Positions 55,455 to 64,000 of a stretch of DNA of 64,000 nt are shown in pieces; positions within the stretch are counted from its first letter, which is position 1; each line of letters begins with the position of its first letter. This DNA is from Arthrobacter nitrophenolicus (GTDB lineage: Bacteria > Actinomycetota > Actinomycetes > Actinomycetales > Micrococcaceae), in contig NZ_AOFD01000014.1 of NCBI RefSeq assembly GCF_000332815.1, forward strand, positions 22,404 to 86,403, given 5' to 3'. The notes below the pieces were generated by a model that saw only the letters and a program-made list of their open reading frames with translations, was not told the origin of the DNA and ran no database searches. A program made the translations under genes and the position numbers.

Positions 55455-55550
55455 TGGGGAGTAATGAGTACCGGCGCCAAGCCCTGACTGGCCGGTCGGC
55501 AACCCTCCTTCCGCGGCGGGGTGCCTCAGGTGAATACTCGGCATATCGAC
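55455..55550 (+). ncRNA. SAM riboswitch, SAM-IV-like, leader of methionine unit
   Basis: The leader has the arrangement of actinobacterial SAM-IV aptamers: closing stem GAGTA (55466-55470) with TACTC (55535-55539), then GCCAAGCCCTGACTGGCCGG arm, the GGTCGGCAACCCTCC core, a CCGCGG-GGGGTGCC arm and a CAGGTGAA segment before the closing strand. It lies about 40 nt before the first gene of a run ending in metZ, so SAM binding would shut off sulfur assimilation into homocysteine. The part of the interval before it (55228-55454) shows no other clear feature. Confidence 0.75.
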
Positions 55551-55587
55551 CGATTCGAGCTGCAAGCGTGAGAGAAGGAGATCCGTC

Positions 55588-55860
55588 GTGTCCGACGCCC
55601 CCGAAGAAAAGCTGTCCTACCGCCTCATCAGCGGCCCGGACAACCGTGAATTCTGTGAGCGGATCTCCACCGCGCTCGCCGAAGGCTACGTCCTGCACGG
55701 AAGCCCGGCGGCAGCCTTCAACGGCACCAGCGTCATCGTGGCCCAGGCCGTCGTCCTGCCCGCCGCCATCGCCTCGGCGGACGCCGCCGTCGCCACCGCT
55801 GTTGACGACCTGGAAGCAGCCAACGAGGACCTCGAGTTCGACGGCGAGGGCCACGCATGA
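55588..55860 (+). CDS. DUF1737-domain protein
   Basis: A 90-aa protein. The N-terminal half, KLSYRLISGPDNREFCERIS and ALAEGYVLHGSPAAAFNG, is a DUF1737 domain, a small fold of unknown role. The C-terminal half is a short helical, acidic stretch ending DLEFDGEGHA. GTG start after GAAGGAGATCC. It is directly downstream of the SAM-IV-like leader and overlaps the rhodanese gene by 4 bp, so it is part of the methionine unit by position; how it contributes is not known. Confidence 0.85.
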   Translation: MSDAPEEKLSYRLISGPDNREFCERISTALAEGYVLHGSPAAAFNGTSVIVAQAVVLPAAIASADAAVATAVDDLEAANEDLEFDGEGHA

Positions 55861-56267
55861 GCTACGCAGGAGACCTGACGCCGGAGGAAGCCTGGGCCAA
55901 GCTTGAGCAGGGTGCCATCCTGGTGGACGTGCGCACCGAAGGCGAATGGGCCCACATCGGCATCCCGGACACCAAGGCCACGGACAACGATCCGCTGTTC
56001 ATCCAGTGGACCTTCCCCGGCGGCATTCCCAACCCGGATTTCCTCAAGGACCTGAGCCAGCAGGCGCCGGAAGACTCCAGTACCGAATTGGTGTTCATCT
56101 GCCGCTCCGGCCAGCGTTCCATCTCCGCCGCCATCGCCGCGACGCAGGCCGGTTTCACCTCCTACAACGTCCTGGAGGGCTTCGAAGGCGATCCGGACCG
56201 CTACGGCGAACGGACCGTCAATGGCTGGAAGAACCGCGGCCTGCCGACCAACCTCGGAAAGAACTAA
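55857..56267 (+). CDS. Rhodanese-like sulfurtransferase-domain protein
   Basis: A 136-aa single rhodanese domain. It contains LTPEEAWAKLEQGAILVDVR at the start and the active-site Cys in LVFICRSGQRSISAAIAATQ, followed by GFTSYNVLEGFEGDPDRYGE. The CRSGQRS loop is an intact P-loop-like active site for sulfur transfer. Start overlaps the previous stop (ATGA), and it abuts metZ. It may deliver or sense sulfane sulfur for homocysteine synthesis by direct sulfhydrylation (inference from context). Confidence 0.9.
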   Translation: MSYAGDLTPEEAWAKLEQGAILVDVRTEGEWAHIGIPDTKATDNDPLFIQWTFPGGIPNPDFLKDLSQQAPEDSSTELVFICRSGQRSISAAIAATQAGFTSYNVLEGFEGDPDRYGERTVNGWKNRGLPTNLGKN

Positions 56268-57475
56268 GTGACCTTCAATAACGACGCCGCCGGCTGGAAC
56301 CCCGACACCCAGGCCGTCCGCGGCGGGCTGGATCGCACCAACTTCCAGGAAACCTCCGAAGCGGTCTTCCTGAACTCGGGCTTCGTGTACGAATCCGCCG
56401 CCGCTGCGGAACGCGCCTTCACCGGCGAGGACGAGCGCTTCGTCTACTCCCGGTACGGCAACCCCTCCGTGGCAACCTTCCAGGAGCGGCTCCGGCTGCT
56501 CGAGGGCACGGAGGCATGCTTCGCCACTGCGTCCGGCATGTCCGCCGTCTTCACCGCCCTGGGCGCCTGCTGGCTGCCGGGGACCGCGTGGTGGCCGCCC
56601 GTTCGCTCTTCGGTTCCTGCTTCGTCATCCTGAATGAGATCCTGCCGCGGTGGGGCGTGGAGACGGTGTTCGTGGACGGCCCGGACCTGGAGCAGTGGCG
56701 CGCCGCCCTGTCCCAGCCCACCACCGCCGTCTTCTTCGAGTCCCCGTCCAACCCGATGCAGGAGATCGTGGACATCGCCGCGGTCAGCGAACTCGCGCAC
56801 GCCGCCGGGGCCACCGTCGTCGTCGACAACGTCTTTGCCACTCCCCTGCTCCAGCGCTGCGGCCAGCTGGGCGCGGACGTCATTGTCTACTCGGGCACCA
56901 AGCACATCGACGGCCAGGGCCGGGTGATGGGCGGTGCCATCCTGGGCACCAAGGAGTACATCGAGGGCCCGGTCAAGCAGCTGATGCGCCACACCGGCCC
57001 GTCGCTGTCGCCGTTCAACGCGTGGGTGCTGACCAAGGGCCTGGAGACCATGGCGCTGCGTGTCAACCACTCTTCCGCCACCGCCCTCCGGCTCGCTGAA
57101 TGGCTGGAGCAGCAGCCTGCCGTGAGCTGGGTGAAGTACCCGCTGCTGAAGTCCCACCCGCAGTACGACCTCGCAGCGAAGCAGATGCGTGCCGGCGGCA
57201 CGGTGCTCACCCTGGAACTTGCCCCCTCCGGCGGCCGCTCGGGCAAGGAAGCCGCCTTCGCGCTGCTGGACGGGCTGCGGATCATCGACATCTCCAACAA
57301 CCTGGGCGACTCGAAGTCCCTGATCACGCACCCGGCCACCACCACGCACCGCGCGATGGGGCCGGAGGGGCGGGCTGCCATCGGGCTCAGCGACGGCGTG
57401 GTGCGCCTGTCCGTCGGGCTCGAGGATGCCGACGACCTGATCCGCGACCTCGAACAGGCCCTGAAGCAGATCTAG
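56268..57475 (+). CDS. metZ: O-succinylhomoserine sulfhydrylase, frameshift near 56566
   Basis: A PLP enzyme of the Cys/Met gamma family that makes homocysteine from O-succinylhomoserine and sulfide. The N-terminal part has DTQAVRGGLDRTNFQETSEA and ERFVYSRYGNPSVATFQERL, the latter the substrate-binding YxRYGNP. Then the frame breaks at GGCGCC-TGC (56563-56568), where one C is missing. The repaired sequence continues LLAAGDRVVAARSLFGSCFV, with the PLP lysine in VIVYSGTKHIDGQGRVMGGA, 402 aa in all. GTG start directly at the rhodanese stop. Succinyl versus acetyl substrate is inferred from MetZ-like motifs. Confidence 0.92.
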
Positions 57476-57794
57476 CTTTTATCCCGCGGTACATCGTCCG
57501 GCTGGAGCTCCAGCCGGACGTCCACGGCGTCGCCCGCCCTGATCCGCGCTTTGTCCCGGACAGCCTTCTTGACGGGCAGCAGGTATGAGCCATCTTGTTG
57601 TCCGGGAAGATGGACGTCTCCCAGCGGTGGCCGCCGATCTCCACCGCGACCTTGACCGAGCCGAAGGCCTTGTTCCCGGCTTCGCTTTGCTCCGCAATGT
57701 CGTCCGCCACGTCCGGCGGCAGCGTGAGGAAGTGCCATCCCGCTTCGCCGGGATAGAGCCAAAGCTCGGCATGGAAAGAGTACGACGGCGCCAC
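57472..57794 (-). CDS. DUF1905-domain protein, frameshift near 57593
   Basis: A 107-aa protein when repaired. It begins APSYSFHAELWLYPGEAGWH after a GTG, has FLTLPPDVADDIAEQSEAGN and KVAVEIGGHRWETSIFPDNK. Then it needs one more base to continue DGSYLLPVKKAVRDKARIRA, ending DDVPRDKS. This is the DUF1905 pattern (beta-barrel, HKD-less, unknown function). One missing base near 57593 is the same kind of lesion seen elsewhere. Its 3-prime end overlaps the metZ stop by 4 bp, convergent. Confidence 0.82.
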
Positions 57795-57843
57795 GCGCCG
57801 AGTATGGCACGTGGCCTTCCCTAACGCCACGGCTGCCGTCCGG

Positions 57844-59073
57844 CTAGGCCTGCCGCACCCGCAGCAGGTCGGGAACGGCATCGACTTCGGAGAGGTCAAG
57901 GTTGCCGCGCATGGTGACGTTCACGGCGTGCCTCACTACGGCACCGAACCCCATGTCCTCAGGCGGCGGTCCCGCCAGCTCCTGGTCATGGACCCGGCGT
58001 TGTTCCGCTGCCCCTGTGCCGCGCGCGATGATCGCCTCTACGCCCTGCCGCGCCAGGTCGAGCTCACCCTGCTCCTCGAGCACCGGCGCGAGGTAGTCCA
58101 CCAGGGCGCGCGCCACGTCAGGCGCGGGCGCGGGCCGGAAGCTTCCGAAGTCCAGCAGTTCCCCGCCGAGCCCTCCACTGCTCGCCTGCCAGGACGCCAT
58201 CCTCAGCAGCGCGGTCGGAACCGGTGCAGGGTCGACGCCTTCGCGCCACTCCCGGCCGGCGGTCTCCACGAGGGCACGGACCAGGACGGCAAGGAGGGCG
58301 GCGTCGTCGGCGCGCAGGCAGACGTCCGCAACCCGCACCTCCACGGTGGGATGGTTGCGGGACAGCCGGGCATCAAAATAGATCATCCCTTCGTCCAGCA
58401 TCACGCCCGTGTCCAGCAGCCTCGTGACCAGCCGGCGGTAGGCGGGGTAGGTGCCGTAGATGCCGGCCGGCCCCGCGGTTGGCCAGCGGTTCCAGGCCTG
58501 GGTCCGGTAGCTTTCAAAACCTGTCTCCAGCCCGTTCCAGAACGGCGAGTTGGCGCTCAGCGCCGTGAGCACGGCGAGTTTGTCGCGGATGCGGTCCAGG
58601 ACCGCCACGCCTTCGTCGGGTGACTCCACGAAGGTGTGGACGTGGAAGCCGCAGGTCAGCTGCTCCTGGGCGGTCAGCCCGAAGCGTTCCAGCATCCTGG
58701 CGTAGCGCGGATCAGGAGTGGTGTGGCTGTTCAGGCCCAGCGGCGACGTGGCAAGCGCGGCAACGCGGGCGTTGTGTTTCTTCGCGGCCTCGTCCGCGAG
58801 CATCCTTCCGGCCCTGATCTGCTCCAGCAGGCTGCCGTACTCCAGGCAGGGCCGGGTCTGGGTCTCAATCTGCTCAAGCTTCAGCTCGGCACTCAGGCCC
58901 ATCTCGTCGTCGTCGTAAACCGTCTTGTCCTCGGTCTCGAGCAGGCGCGGATCCTGGGCGGAATCGTCGGCAGCCACCCGGCGGCCGGACAGCAGGGCGT
59001 CAGCCAGCGCCAGCGGCTCCCCGGTCTCCGGATCAACAATCAGGAGCTCTTCCTCCACGCCGAATGTACGCAT
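57844..59073 (-). CDS. Carboxylate-amine ligase, YbdK/GCS2 type
   Basis: A 409-aa ATP-dependent ligase-fold protein. It opens [20 protein letters not shown], has [37 protein letters not shown] and [20 protein letters not shown]. This is the glutamate-cysteine-ligase 2 (YbdK) family, whose E. coli member makes gamma-glutamylcysteine weakly. In mycothiol-making actinobacteria the physiological role is unclear. Start set at ATG 59073; a TTG at 59091 would add six residues. It is followed on its left by the DUF1905 gene on the same strand, without coupling. Confidence 0.9.
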   Translation of the reverse strand: MRTFGVEEELLIVDPETGEPLALADALLSGRRVAADDSAQDPRLLETEDKTVYDDDEMGLSAELKLEQIETQTRPCLEYGSLLEQIRAGRMLADEAAKKHNARVAALATSPLGLNSHTTPDPRYARMLERFGLTAQEQLTCGFHVHTFVESPDEGVAVLDRIRDKLAVLTALSANSPFWNGLETGFESYRTQAWNRWPTAGPAGIYGTYPAYRRLVTRLLDTGVMLDEGMIYFDARLSRNHPTVEVRVADVCLRADDAALLAVLVRALVETAGREWREGVDPAPVPTALLRMASWQASSGGLGGELLDFGSFRPAPAPDVARALVDYLAPVLEEQGELDLARQGVEAIIARGTGAAEQRRVHDQELAGPPPEDMGFGAVVRHAVNVTMRGNLDLSEVDAVPDLLRVRQA

Positions 59074-59139
59074 AGTGACATTCTGCGGCAATGGGATCGT
59101 ATTTGGAGGGGCCCGCCGTTCATGACGAAGCGTTAATGC

Positions 59140-60663
59140 TCAGTCCTGGAAGTACTCCACCTTGGCGCCGATGGTATTCAGCCTCTCCGCCAGGTCCTCG
59201 TACCCGCGCTCGATAACGTAGATGTTCCGCAGTTCGGACACCCCGCGGGCCGCCAGCATGGCCAGCAGCAGGCACGCCGCCGGCCGCAGCGCGGGCGGGC
59301 AGCCCACTTCCGCGGCGCGCCACTTGGTGGGGCCGTTGACGTAGATGCGGTGCGGATCCAGCAGCTGCACCTGGGCACCCAGCCGGTTCAGTTCGGTCAG
59401 GTAGATGGCACGGTTTTCGTAGACCCAGTCGTGGATCATGGTCTGGCCCGAGGCGTTGGCTGCTATGACGGCGAAGAACGGCAGGTTGTCGATGTTGAGG
59501 CCGGGGAACGGCATGGGGTGGATTTTGTCCTCGGGTGCACGCAGCTCCGACGGCTTGGTGGTGACATCCACCAGGCGGGTGCGGCCGTTGCGCGCCATGT
59601 ACTCGCCGGAAATTTCCAGCTGCTGCCCCATCTGGCCAAGGGTGGCGAGCTCGATCTCCATGAACTCGATGGGCACGCGGCGGACCGTGACCTCGGAATT
59701 TGTGACGATCCCGGCGGTGATGAGGCTCATGGCCTCAATCGGGTCCTCCGACGGGTAGTACTCAATGTCCGCGTTGATGACTGGCCGGCCCGTAATGCTG
59801 AGGGTGGTGGTACCCACGCCGTCGATAACCACACCCAGCATCTGCAGGTAGAAGCAAAGGTCCTGGACCATGTAGTTGGGGCTGGCATTGCGGATGACAG
59901 TGGTGCCCTCACGGTGGGCGGCGGCCATGATGGCATTTTCGGTGACGGTATCGCCGCGCTCGGTGAGGACGAAGGAACGGTCCTGCGTGTCAGCCGGCGG
60001 TGCCTGGATGGTGTAGAAGCCCGCCGTGGCCTCCACCGAAAGACCGAACTGGCGCAGGGCCTGCATGTGCGGCTCAACAGTGCGGGTGCCCAGATCGCAC
60101 CCTCCGGCATAGGGAAGCCGGTACTCCTCCGTCTCGTCCAGCAACGGTCCCAGCAGCATGATCACGCTGCGGGTGCGGCGGGCGGCATCCACATCCATCG
60201 CGTCAAGGTCCAGGACGGCCGGCCGGCGGAGCCTCAGGTCAGTGTCATTCAGCCAGGTGCACTCCACGCCAATGCTGGTCAGGACCTCAACGATCCGGTT
60301 GACTTCCTCAATCCTGGCCAGGCGGCGGAGCACGGTAGTGCCGCGGTTGATCAGGCTGGCACAGAGCAGGGCGACGCCGGCGTTCTTGCTGCTGTTCACG
60401 TCGACGGCGCCGGACAGGGTCCGTCCGCCCTCCACGCGCAGGTGCGTCATCTGCGGCTTGCCAACGTTGACGATGCTCCGGTCGAAGATGCTTTCCAGGC
60501 GCTGGATCATTTTCAGGCTCAGGTTTTGCTTTCCCTGCTCCATCCGGGCCACCGCGCTCTGGCTGGTTCCCAGTTCGGCGGCCAACTGGCCCTGGGTCCA
60601 GCCCTTCTCATTCCGGGCGTCCCTCAGCATGGCGGCAACGTGCTCAGCGGTTTCCTGCGTCAT
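59140..60663 (-). CDS. HTH-XRE / MurA (EPSP-synthase-fold) fusion protein
   Basis: A 507-aa fusion. Residues about 8-62 are a Cro/C1-type helix-turn-helix: LRDARNEKGWTQGQLAAELG then TSQSAVARMEQGKQNLSLKM. Residues about 72-507 are a UDP-GlcNAc 1-carboxyvinyltransferase fold: VDVNSSKNAGVALLCASLIN gives K93 (MurA K22), GGCDLGTRTVEPHM gives C189 (MurA C115) and R194 (R120), then IHPMPFPGLNIDNL. So the enzyme's key residues are kept. It could act in peptidoglycan precursor supply, regulate genes in response to UDP-sugars or PEP, or both. A housekeeping murA is presumably elsewhere. GTG/ATG start at 60663 after a clear gap to the divergent secreted-protein gene. Confidence 0.88.
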   Translation of the reverse strand: MTQETAEHVAAMLRDARNEKGWTQGQLAAELGTSQSAVARMEQGKQNLSLKMIQRLESIFDRSIVNVGKPQMTHLRVEGGRTLSGAVDVNSSKNAGVALLCASLINRGTTVLRRLARIEEVNRIVEVLTSIGVECTWLNDTDLRLRRPAVLDLDAMDVDAARRTRSVIMLLGPLLDETEEYRLPYAGGCDLGTRTVEPHMQALRQFGLSVEATAGFYTIQAPPADTQDRSFVLTERGDTVTENAIMAAAHREGTTVIRNASPNYMVQDLCFYLQMLGVVIDGVGTTTLSITGRPVINADIEYYPSEDPIEAMSLITAGIVTNSEVTVRRVPIEFMEIELATLGQMGQQLEISGEYMARNGRTRLVDVTTKPSELRAPEDKIHPMPFPGLNIDNLPFFAVIAANASGQTMIHDWVYENRAIYLTELNRLGAQVQLLDPHRIYVNGPTKWRAAEVGCPPALRPAACLLLAMLAARGVSELRNIYVIERGYEDLAERLNTIGAKVEYFQD

Positions 60664-60863
60664 GGCAAAAATATATCATAAATGAGTTATTCCCCCTCAT
60701 TACAGGCACGTAACGGCCCTCACAAGCGCTTTAGTACCCGATATATGCGATAGAGATCTTGATGGATCAGCCTTCATTCTTGAGCATCCGATGCTTGTTC
60801 CGCCGCCGCCACGGCGGGAGACTTGGAGGGAACATTCCTTCTCTGGCAATAACGAAAGGCGCA

Positions 60864-61697
60864 ATGTTCCGGCCCCATGCCCGTCCGTTCCCGCTCAGGC
60901 TTGCCTGGCTGCTGGCGGCAGCCGTGCTGCTGGCTGTAGCGGGTCCTGTTTCTGCGGCGCCCTCGCCGGGCGAGGGCGGCCAGGCGCTGCTCGGCAATGA
61001 TGTGTCCTGGCCGCAATGCGACAGGGAGCTGCCGAAGGGGCAGGCGTTCGGCATCGTCGGCGTCAACAACGGCCTCGCGAACAACACCAACCCCTGCCTG
61101 GCGGAACAGCTTGAGTGGGCAGCCTCCTCCCCCGGTTTGCCCGGCCAGCCGGCTGTGTCGCTGTACGTCAATACCGCGAACCCGGGCAGCTCCGGGTCCT
61201 GGTGGCCGGACAGCGACGAATACCCCATCGGCCGGCAGGTCCACAACCCCTACGGCCCCTGCAGGGAGGGCAACTACGGCAAGGCCTGCGCCTACATGTA
61301 CGGCTGGGCCAAGGCCTACGACGACGCCTACATCCGCGGCATCAGCAACCCCGCCGACTATGTGTGGTGGCTGGATGTGGAGACCGAAAACAGCTGGTCC
61401 GGCGACAAGGACGCCAACCGCGCGGTCCTGGAGGGCATGACGGACTTCTTCCACAGCATCAATGTCAAGGGAGTAGGCATCTACTCCACGTCCCTGCAGT
61501 GGGGCCGGATCGTGGGCAGCGTCAGCAGCACCAGTAACCTGTACCCGTTGCCGAGCTGGCTGGCTGGCGCCCGCAACGCGTACCGGGCCGCCGGCGCATG
61601 CCTCAAGGAACCGCTAACGGGCGGCGGCAAGGTGGTCCTCACCCAGTTCGTGGCGCGGGGCTTCGACTACAACCACTCGTGCACCCAGGAACCCTAG
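60864..61697 (+). CDS. Secreted GH25-like domain protein
   Basis: A 277-aa exported protein. It has a signal peptide (FRPHARPFPLRLAWLLAAAV, then LAVAGPVSAAP with a likely cleavage after SAA) and a mature TIM-barrel-like domain: GNDVSWPQCDRELPKGQAFG, VWWLDVETENSWSGDKDANR and GVGIYSTSLQWGRIVGS, resembling GH25/DUF1906-type peptidoglycan-directed enzymes. The DVE motif could supply the acid pair. ATG at 60864 has AAAGG upstream; an in-frame longer start at 60759 adds a basic tail before the signal peptide and is less likely. Four cysteines suggest disulfides. Confidence 0.8.
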   Translation: MFRPHARPFPLRLAWLLAAAVLLAVAGPVSAAPSPGEGGQALLGNDVSWPQCDRELPKGQAFGIVGVNNGLANNTNPCLAEQLEWAASSPGLPGQPAVSLYVNTANPGSSGSWWPDSDEYPIGRQVHNPYGPCREGNYGKACAYMYGWAKAYDDAYIRGISNPADYVWWLDVETENSWSGDKDANRAVLEGMTDFFHSINVKGVGIYSTSLQWGRIVGSVSSTSNLYPLPSWLAGARNAYRAAGACLKEPLTGGGKVVLTQFVARGFDYNHSCTQEP

Positions 61698-62494
61698 CCT
61701 CCCAGCCACACCATGTTCCAGGTGCCGGCAGACACGGCGGCCACCACGGCGAGTCCTGCCATGAGCAGCCCGCCCGCCAGCACCCACGCATCCAGCACGC
61801 TGTACGTTGAGGCGCGGGCCCAGGTGCGGGTCCCGCCGCCGAATCCGCGCGCCTCCATGGTGACTGCCAGCCTCGACGCCCGCCGGATGGCCTGCACCAG
61901 GAGGCCGAAGCTTTGCCCCAGCGTGGCTTTCACCCGTTGCAGGACGCTGCCCCGTGACCCCACGCCCCGTGCGCGCCGCGCCATGCCAATGGTCTGCCAC
62001 TCCTCAGCCAGCAGGCCCACCAGGCGCATGGCGGCCAGCGTGCCGAGCACGAACCGGTGCGGCAGGCGCGCCTTCTGGGCCAGCGCGTCTGCCAGGTCCG
62101 TCGGATCGGTGCAGCTCATCAGCAGCACCGCCGGCAGCGCGATGGCCAGGCCGCGGAGCATGAACCCGAGTCCCGTCTCCAGGGACCCTTGGCTCATGGT
62201 CCAGATGCCGACGTCGATCAGCGTCCGTCCGCTGTCCGGCGCCAGGATAGAGGTGCTCCAGCCGCCCACGGCGGCGGCAAGGATCAGCGGCCAGCCGCGC
62301 TGCCAGAGCAGCGTGAGCGTGAGCCCTGCAAGCGGGAACAGCAGGACTTCGAAGGCCAGCGCCACCGTGGCGGACACCCAGTCGATGGAGAGTGCCAGGA
62401 CCACAGTGATCAGGACGACGGCGGCCAGCTTGCTGAGCGGGTTGGCGCGGGTCAGCAGGGCGTTGTTGCCGCGCACGTGCAGTTCCTGCCTCAC
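61694..62494 (-). CDS. ecfT: Energy-coupling factor transporter transmembrane protein EcfT
   Basis: A 266-aa membrane subunit that couples ATPases to a vitamin-binding S protein. It has about five hydrophobic helices (SKLAAVVLITVVLALSIDWV, LRGLAIALPAVLLMSCTDPT) and both EcfT coupling motifs, MARRARGVGSRGS and VTMEARGFGGGTRTW. Its end overlaps the convergent secreted-protein gene by 4 bp, and it starts 13 nt after the fused ATPase stop. No S-component gene is in the window, so the vitamin or metal is not known. Confidence 0.92.
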   Translation of the reverse strand: MRQELHVRGNNALLTRANPLSKLAAVVLITVVLALSIDWVSATVALAFEVLLFPLAGLTLTLLWQRGWPLILAAAVGGWSTSILAPDSGRTLIDVGIWTMSQGSLETGLGFMLRGLAIALPAVLLMSCTDPTDLADALAQKARLPHRFVLGTLAAMRLVGLLAEEWQTIGMARRARGVGSRGSVLQRVKATLGQSFGLLVQAIRRASRLAVTMEARGFGGGTRTWARASTYSVLDAWVLAGGLLMAGLAVVAAVSAGTWNMVWLGG

Positions 62495-62507
62495 AGGTCA
62501 GCCTTTC

Positions 62508-64000
62508 TCACAGGGCCACCTTCTCCGCCGCCGCCAGCTTCAGTTCGGTTCCGCCCAGGGCGGCGGTGAACTCGGCATCGTGGGTCACTGAAACCACGGC
62601 CGTTCCCGAGTCCAGGAGCTCCGAGAGAAAGGACGCCAGCTCGGCCCAGGTGTTGGCGTCCTGGCCGAACGTGGGCTCGTCCAGGACCAGGACCTGCGGG
62701 CTGGCCGCCAGGACGGTGGCCACCGAGAGCCGCCGCTTTTCCCCGCCGGAAAGGGTGTAGGGATTGGCGTCCACCAGCGGCGTGAGCCTCAGCCGTTCCA
62801 GCAGCTCGTCAACGCGGTCCTCGCCATGTCCCAGGTGGCGCGGGCCAAACAGCAGTTCATCGCGCACCCTGCCGGTGACGAACTGGTGCTCCGGTTCCTG
62901 GAACACCGTACCGATCCGCTCGATCAGCTGCTCGGCCTTCCAGCGGAAGGGGTCGATTCCGGCGCCCCGGCTGAGGTTTGTTGTTGCGGAGATTTTGCCC
63001 GTGACCGGCTCCAGCAGGCCCGCGAGGGTCAGGGCAAAGGTGGACTTTCCGGCGCCGTTGGGCCCGGTGATGGCAAGCGCCTGCCCGGCCCGCACCTGCG
63101 CGGTGATGTCCTCCTGCACCGGAACCGGCGGGATTTTCCGGAACCCGCTGCGGCGCGGGCGTTCCCGGGACACAGCCGTTTTTTCCGCTGCCAGCAGCAG
63201 GTCTCCGGCGCCCGGCCGGGCGTCGCCCGCGCGGGGACGGGTGGCCGGAACGTAGCCGGGCACCCATACGCCGGCGGCCGCCAGCATGGTGCGGGCCTCG
63301 TCCAGGACACGGTCCGGCGGACCGTCGAGGAGGACAGCGGGGTCGGCGGCAGAGCCCGGCTGCAGGACTACGATCCGGTCCACCAGGTCCTTCCATACCG
63401 ACACCCGGTGCTCCACCACCACCAGCGTGGCCCCGGTTTTGTCCAGGCAGCGTGCCACGGCGTCCCGGACCTCCAGCACACCTGCCGGGTCAAGGTTGGC
63501 CGTGGGTTCGTCCAGCAGGATCAGCCCGGGCCGCATCGCCAGGATGCCTGCCAGCGCAAGCCGCTGTTTCTGCCCGCCGGACAGCGCCGACGTCGGATGG
63601 TCCAGCGGCAGGTGGGACAGCCCGACGTCGGCAAGCGCCTCGTGCACGCGGGTCCAGATGGCGTCGCGGGGCACGGCGAGGTTCTCGGCGCCGAAGGCGA
63701 CGTCGTCCCCGACCCTGGAGAGGACCACCTGGGTTTCGGGGTCCTGCTGCATCAGGCCGGCACGGCCGCGCTGGCCGCGGGGGGACCCGCCGTCGACCAA
63801 GAGCGAACCGGACTCGTCGGAATCGCCGGCCTCGCCGTCGTCGTTCACGTCGCCCAGGACCCCCGCGAGGGCATGCAGGAGCGTGGACTTGCCCGCGCCC
63901 GAGGGTCCGAGCAGCAGGACGCGCTCCCCCGGCAGAATGTCCAGGTCAAGGGCGTGGACGGCGGGCTTGGCGCGCCCTGCGTGCCGCCAGCCCCAGCCAC
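62508..64000 (-). CDS. Fused ECF ATPase with two ABC domains (cut by right edge)
   Basis: One chain with two nucleotide-binding domains (an EcfA1-EcfA2 fusion). Domain 1 begins beyond the edge and shows Walker A LLLGPSGAGKSTLLHALAGV, signature SALSGGQKQRLALAG and Walker B LILLDEPTANLD. Domain 2 has Walker A TGPNGAGKSTFALTLAGLL, signature YTLSGGEKRRLSVATVLA and Walker B VLVLDEPTFGQD. It feeds ecfT immediately downstream. At least 497 codons are present; the start lies at or past the edge. Interdomain linker (about 63190-63300) is Ala/Pro-rich. The S component may be encoded further right. Confidence 0.93.
   Translation of the reverse strand, partial: GWGWRHAGRAKPAVHALDLDILPGERVLLLGPSGAGKSTLLHALAGVLGDVNDDGEAGDSDESGSLLVDGGSPRGQRGRAGLMQQDPETQVVLSRVGDDVAFGAENLAVPRDAIWTRVHEALADVGLSHLPLDHPTSALSGGQKQRLALAGILAMRPGLILLDEPTANLDPAGVLEVRDAVARCLDKTGATLVVVEHRVSVWKDLVDRIVVLQPGSAADPAVLLDGPPDRVLDEARTMLAAAGVWVPGYVPATRPRAGDARPGAGDLLLAAEKTAVSRERPRRSGFRKIPPVPVQEDITAQVRAGQALAITGPNGAGKSTFALTLAGLLEPVTGKISATTNLSRGAGIDPFRWKAEQLIERIGTVFQEPEHQFVTGRVRDELLFGPRHLGHGEDRVDELLERLRLTPLVDANPYTLSGGEKRRLSVATVLAASPQVLVLDEPTFGQDANTWAELASFLSELLDSGTAVVSVTHDAEFTAALGGTELKLAAAEKVAL

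Overview
The window is about 66-70% GC with dense, GC3-rich coding on both strands. Its gene content (sarcosine oxidase/glyA, a mycothiol-era actinobacterial gene set, an HspR/HAIR heat-shock operon, an actinobacterial SAM-IV-like riboswitch, and an homoprotocatechuate dioxygenase whose active-site residue numbers match the Arthrobacter/Brevibacterium enzymes) points to a soil actinobacterium of the Micrococcaceae (Arthrobacter, Pseudarthrobacter or Paenarthrobacter). No rRNA, tRNA, CRISPR, prophage or insertion sequence was seen.

Layout. 1-6.7 kb: end of a sarcosine/glycine operon (glyA-soxB) with a divergent GntR regulator, a VOC protein, an amylosucrase and prephenate dehydratase. 6.6-16.8 kb: an aromatic-acid island. 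A MobA-type flavoprotein hydroxylase diverges from an operon for meta-cleavage of homoprotocatechuate (FAH-RraA fusion, GntR, hpaE, hpaD, hpaH, hpaI, succinate-semialdehyde-type dehydrogenase). 16.8-34.2 kb: sugar-acid catabolism in two units. One is IclR-associated (2-hydroxyacid dehydrogenase, FAH protein, IclR, MHS transporter, HIBDH-type reductase, IdnO-like SDR, IdnD-like dehydrogenase). The other is LacI-controlled (TRAP transporter plus reductase, divergent from LacI, then a SAF-domain oxidoreductase, ABM protein and gluconokinase), followed by an aldehyde dehydrogenase. IdnD, IdnO and GntK together could carry L-idonate through 5-ketogluconate and gluconate to 6-phosphogluconate.

34.3-41.8 kb: dnaK-grpE-dnaJ-hspR with HAIR operators and a strong terminator, then an MMPL exporter with a divergent MarR. 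42.3-46.4 kb: methyltransferase, a decayed antitoxin with a PIN toxin, LysE exporter, low-molecular-weight phosphatase, and a two-gene unit behind a perfect 21-bp palindrome that looks like a Zur box (degenerate CobW protein plus cysteine-free L36). 46.4-51 kb: folate genes (kinase-PabB fusion, PabC) flanking a cardiolipin synthase. 51-57.8 kb: small regulators, a GH26-like/OpgC fusion membrane protein, and a riboswitch-led methionine unit (DUF1737, rhodanese, MetZ). 57.8-64 kb: YbdK-type ligase, an HTH-MurA fusion, a secreted GH25-like protein, and an ECF transporter module that runs off the right edge.

An important caveat is sequence quality. At least nine genes, including the near-essential dnaK and dnaJ, are broken by what look like single missing G/C bases. 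I read these as base-calling or assembly errors rather than real pseudogenes, and give reconstructed extents. The interval from 55228 to 55454 holds no gene or other feature that I can support.
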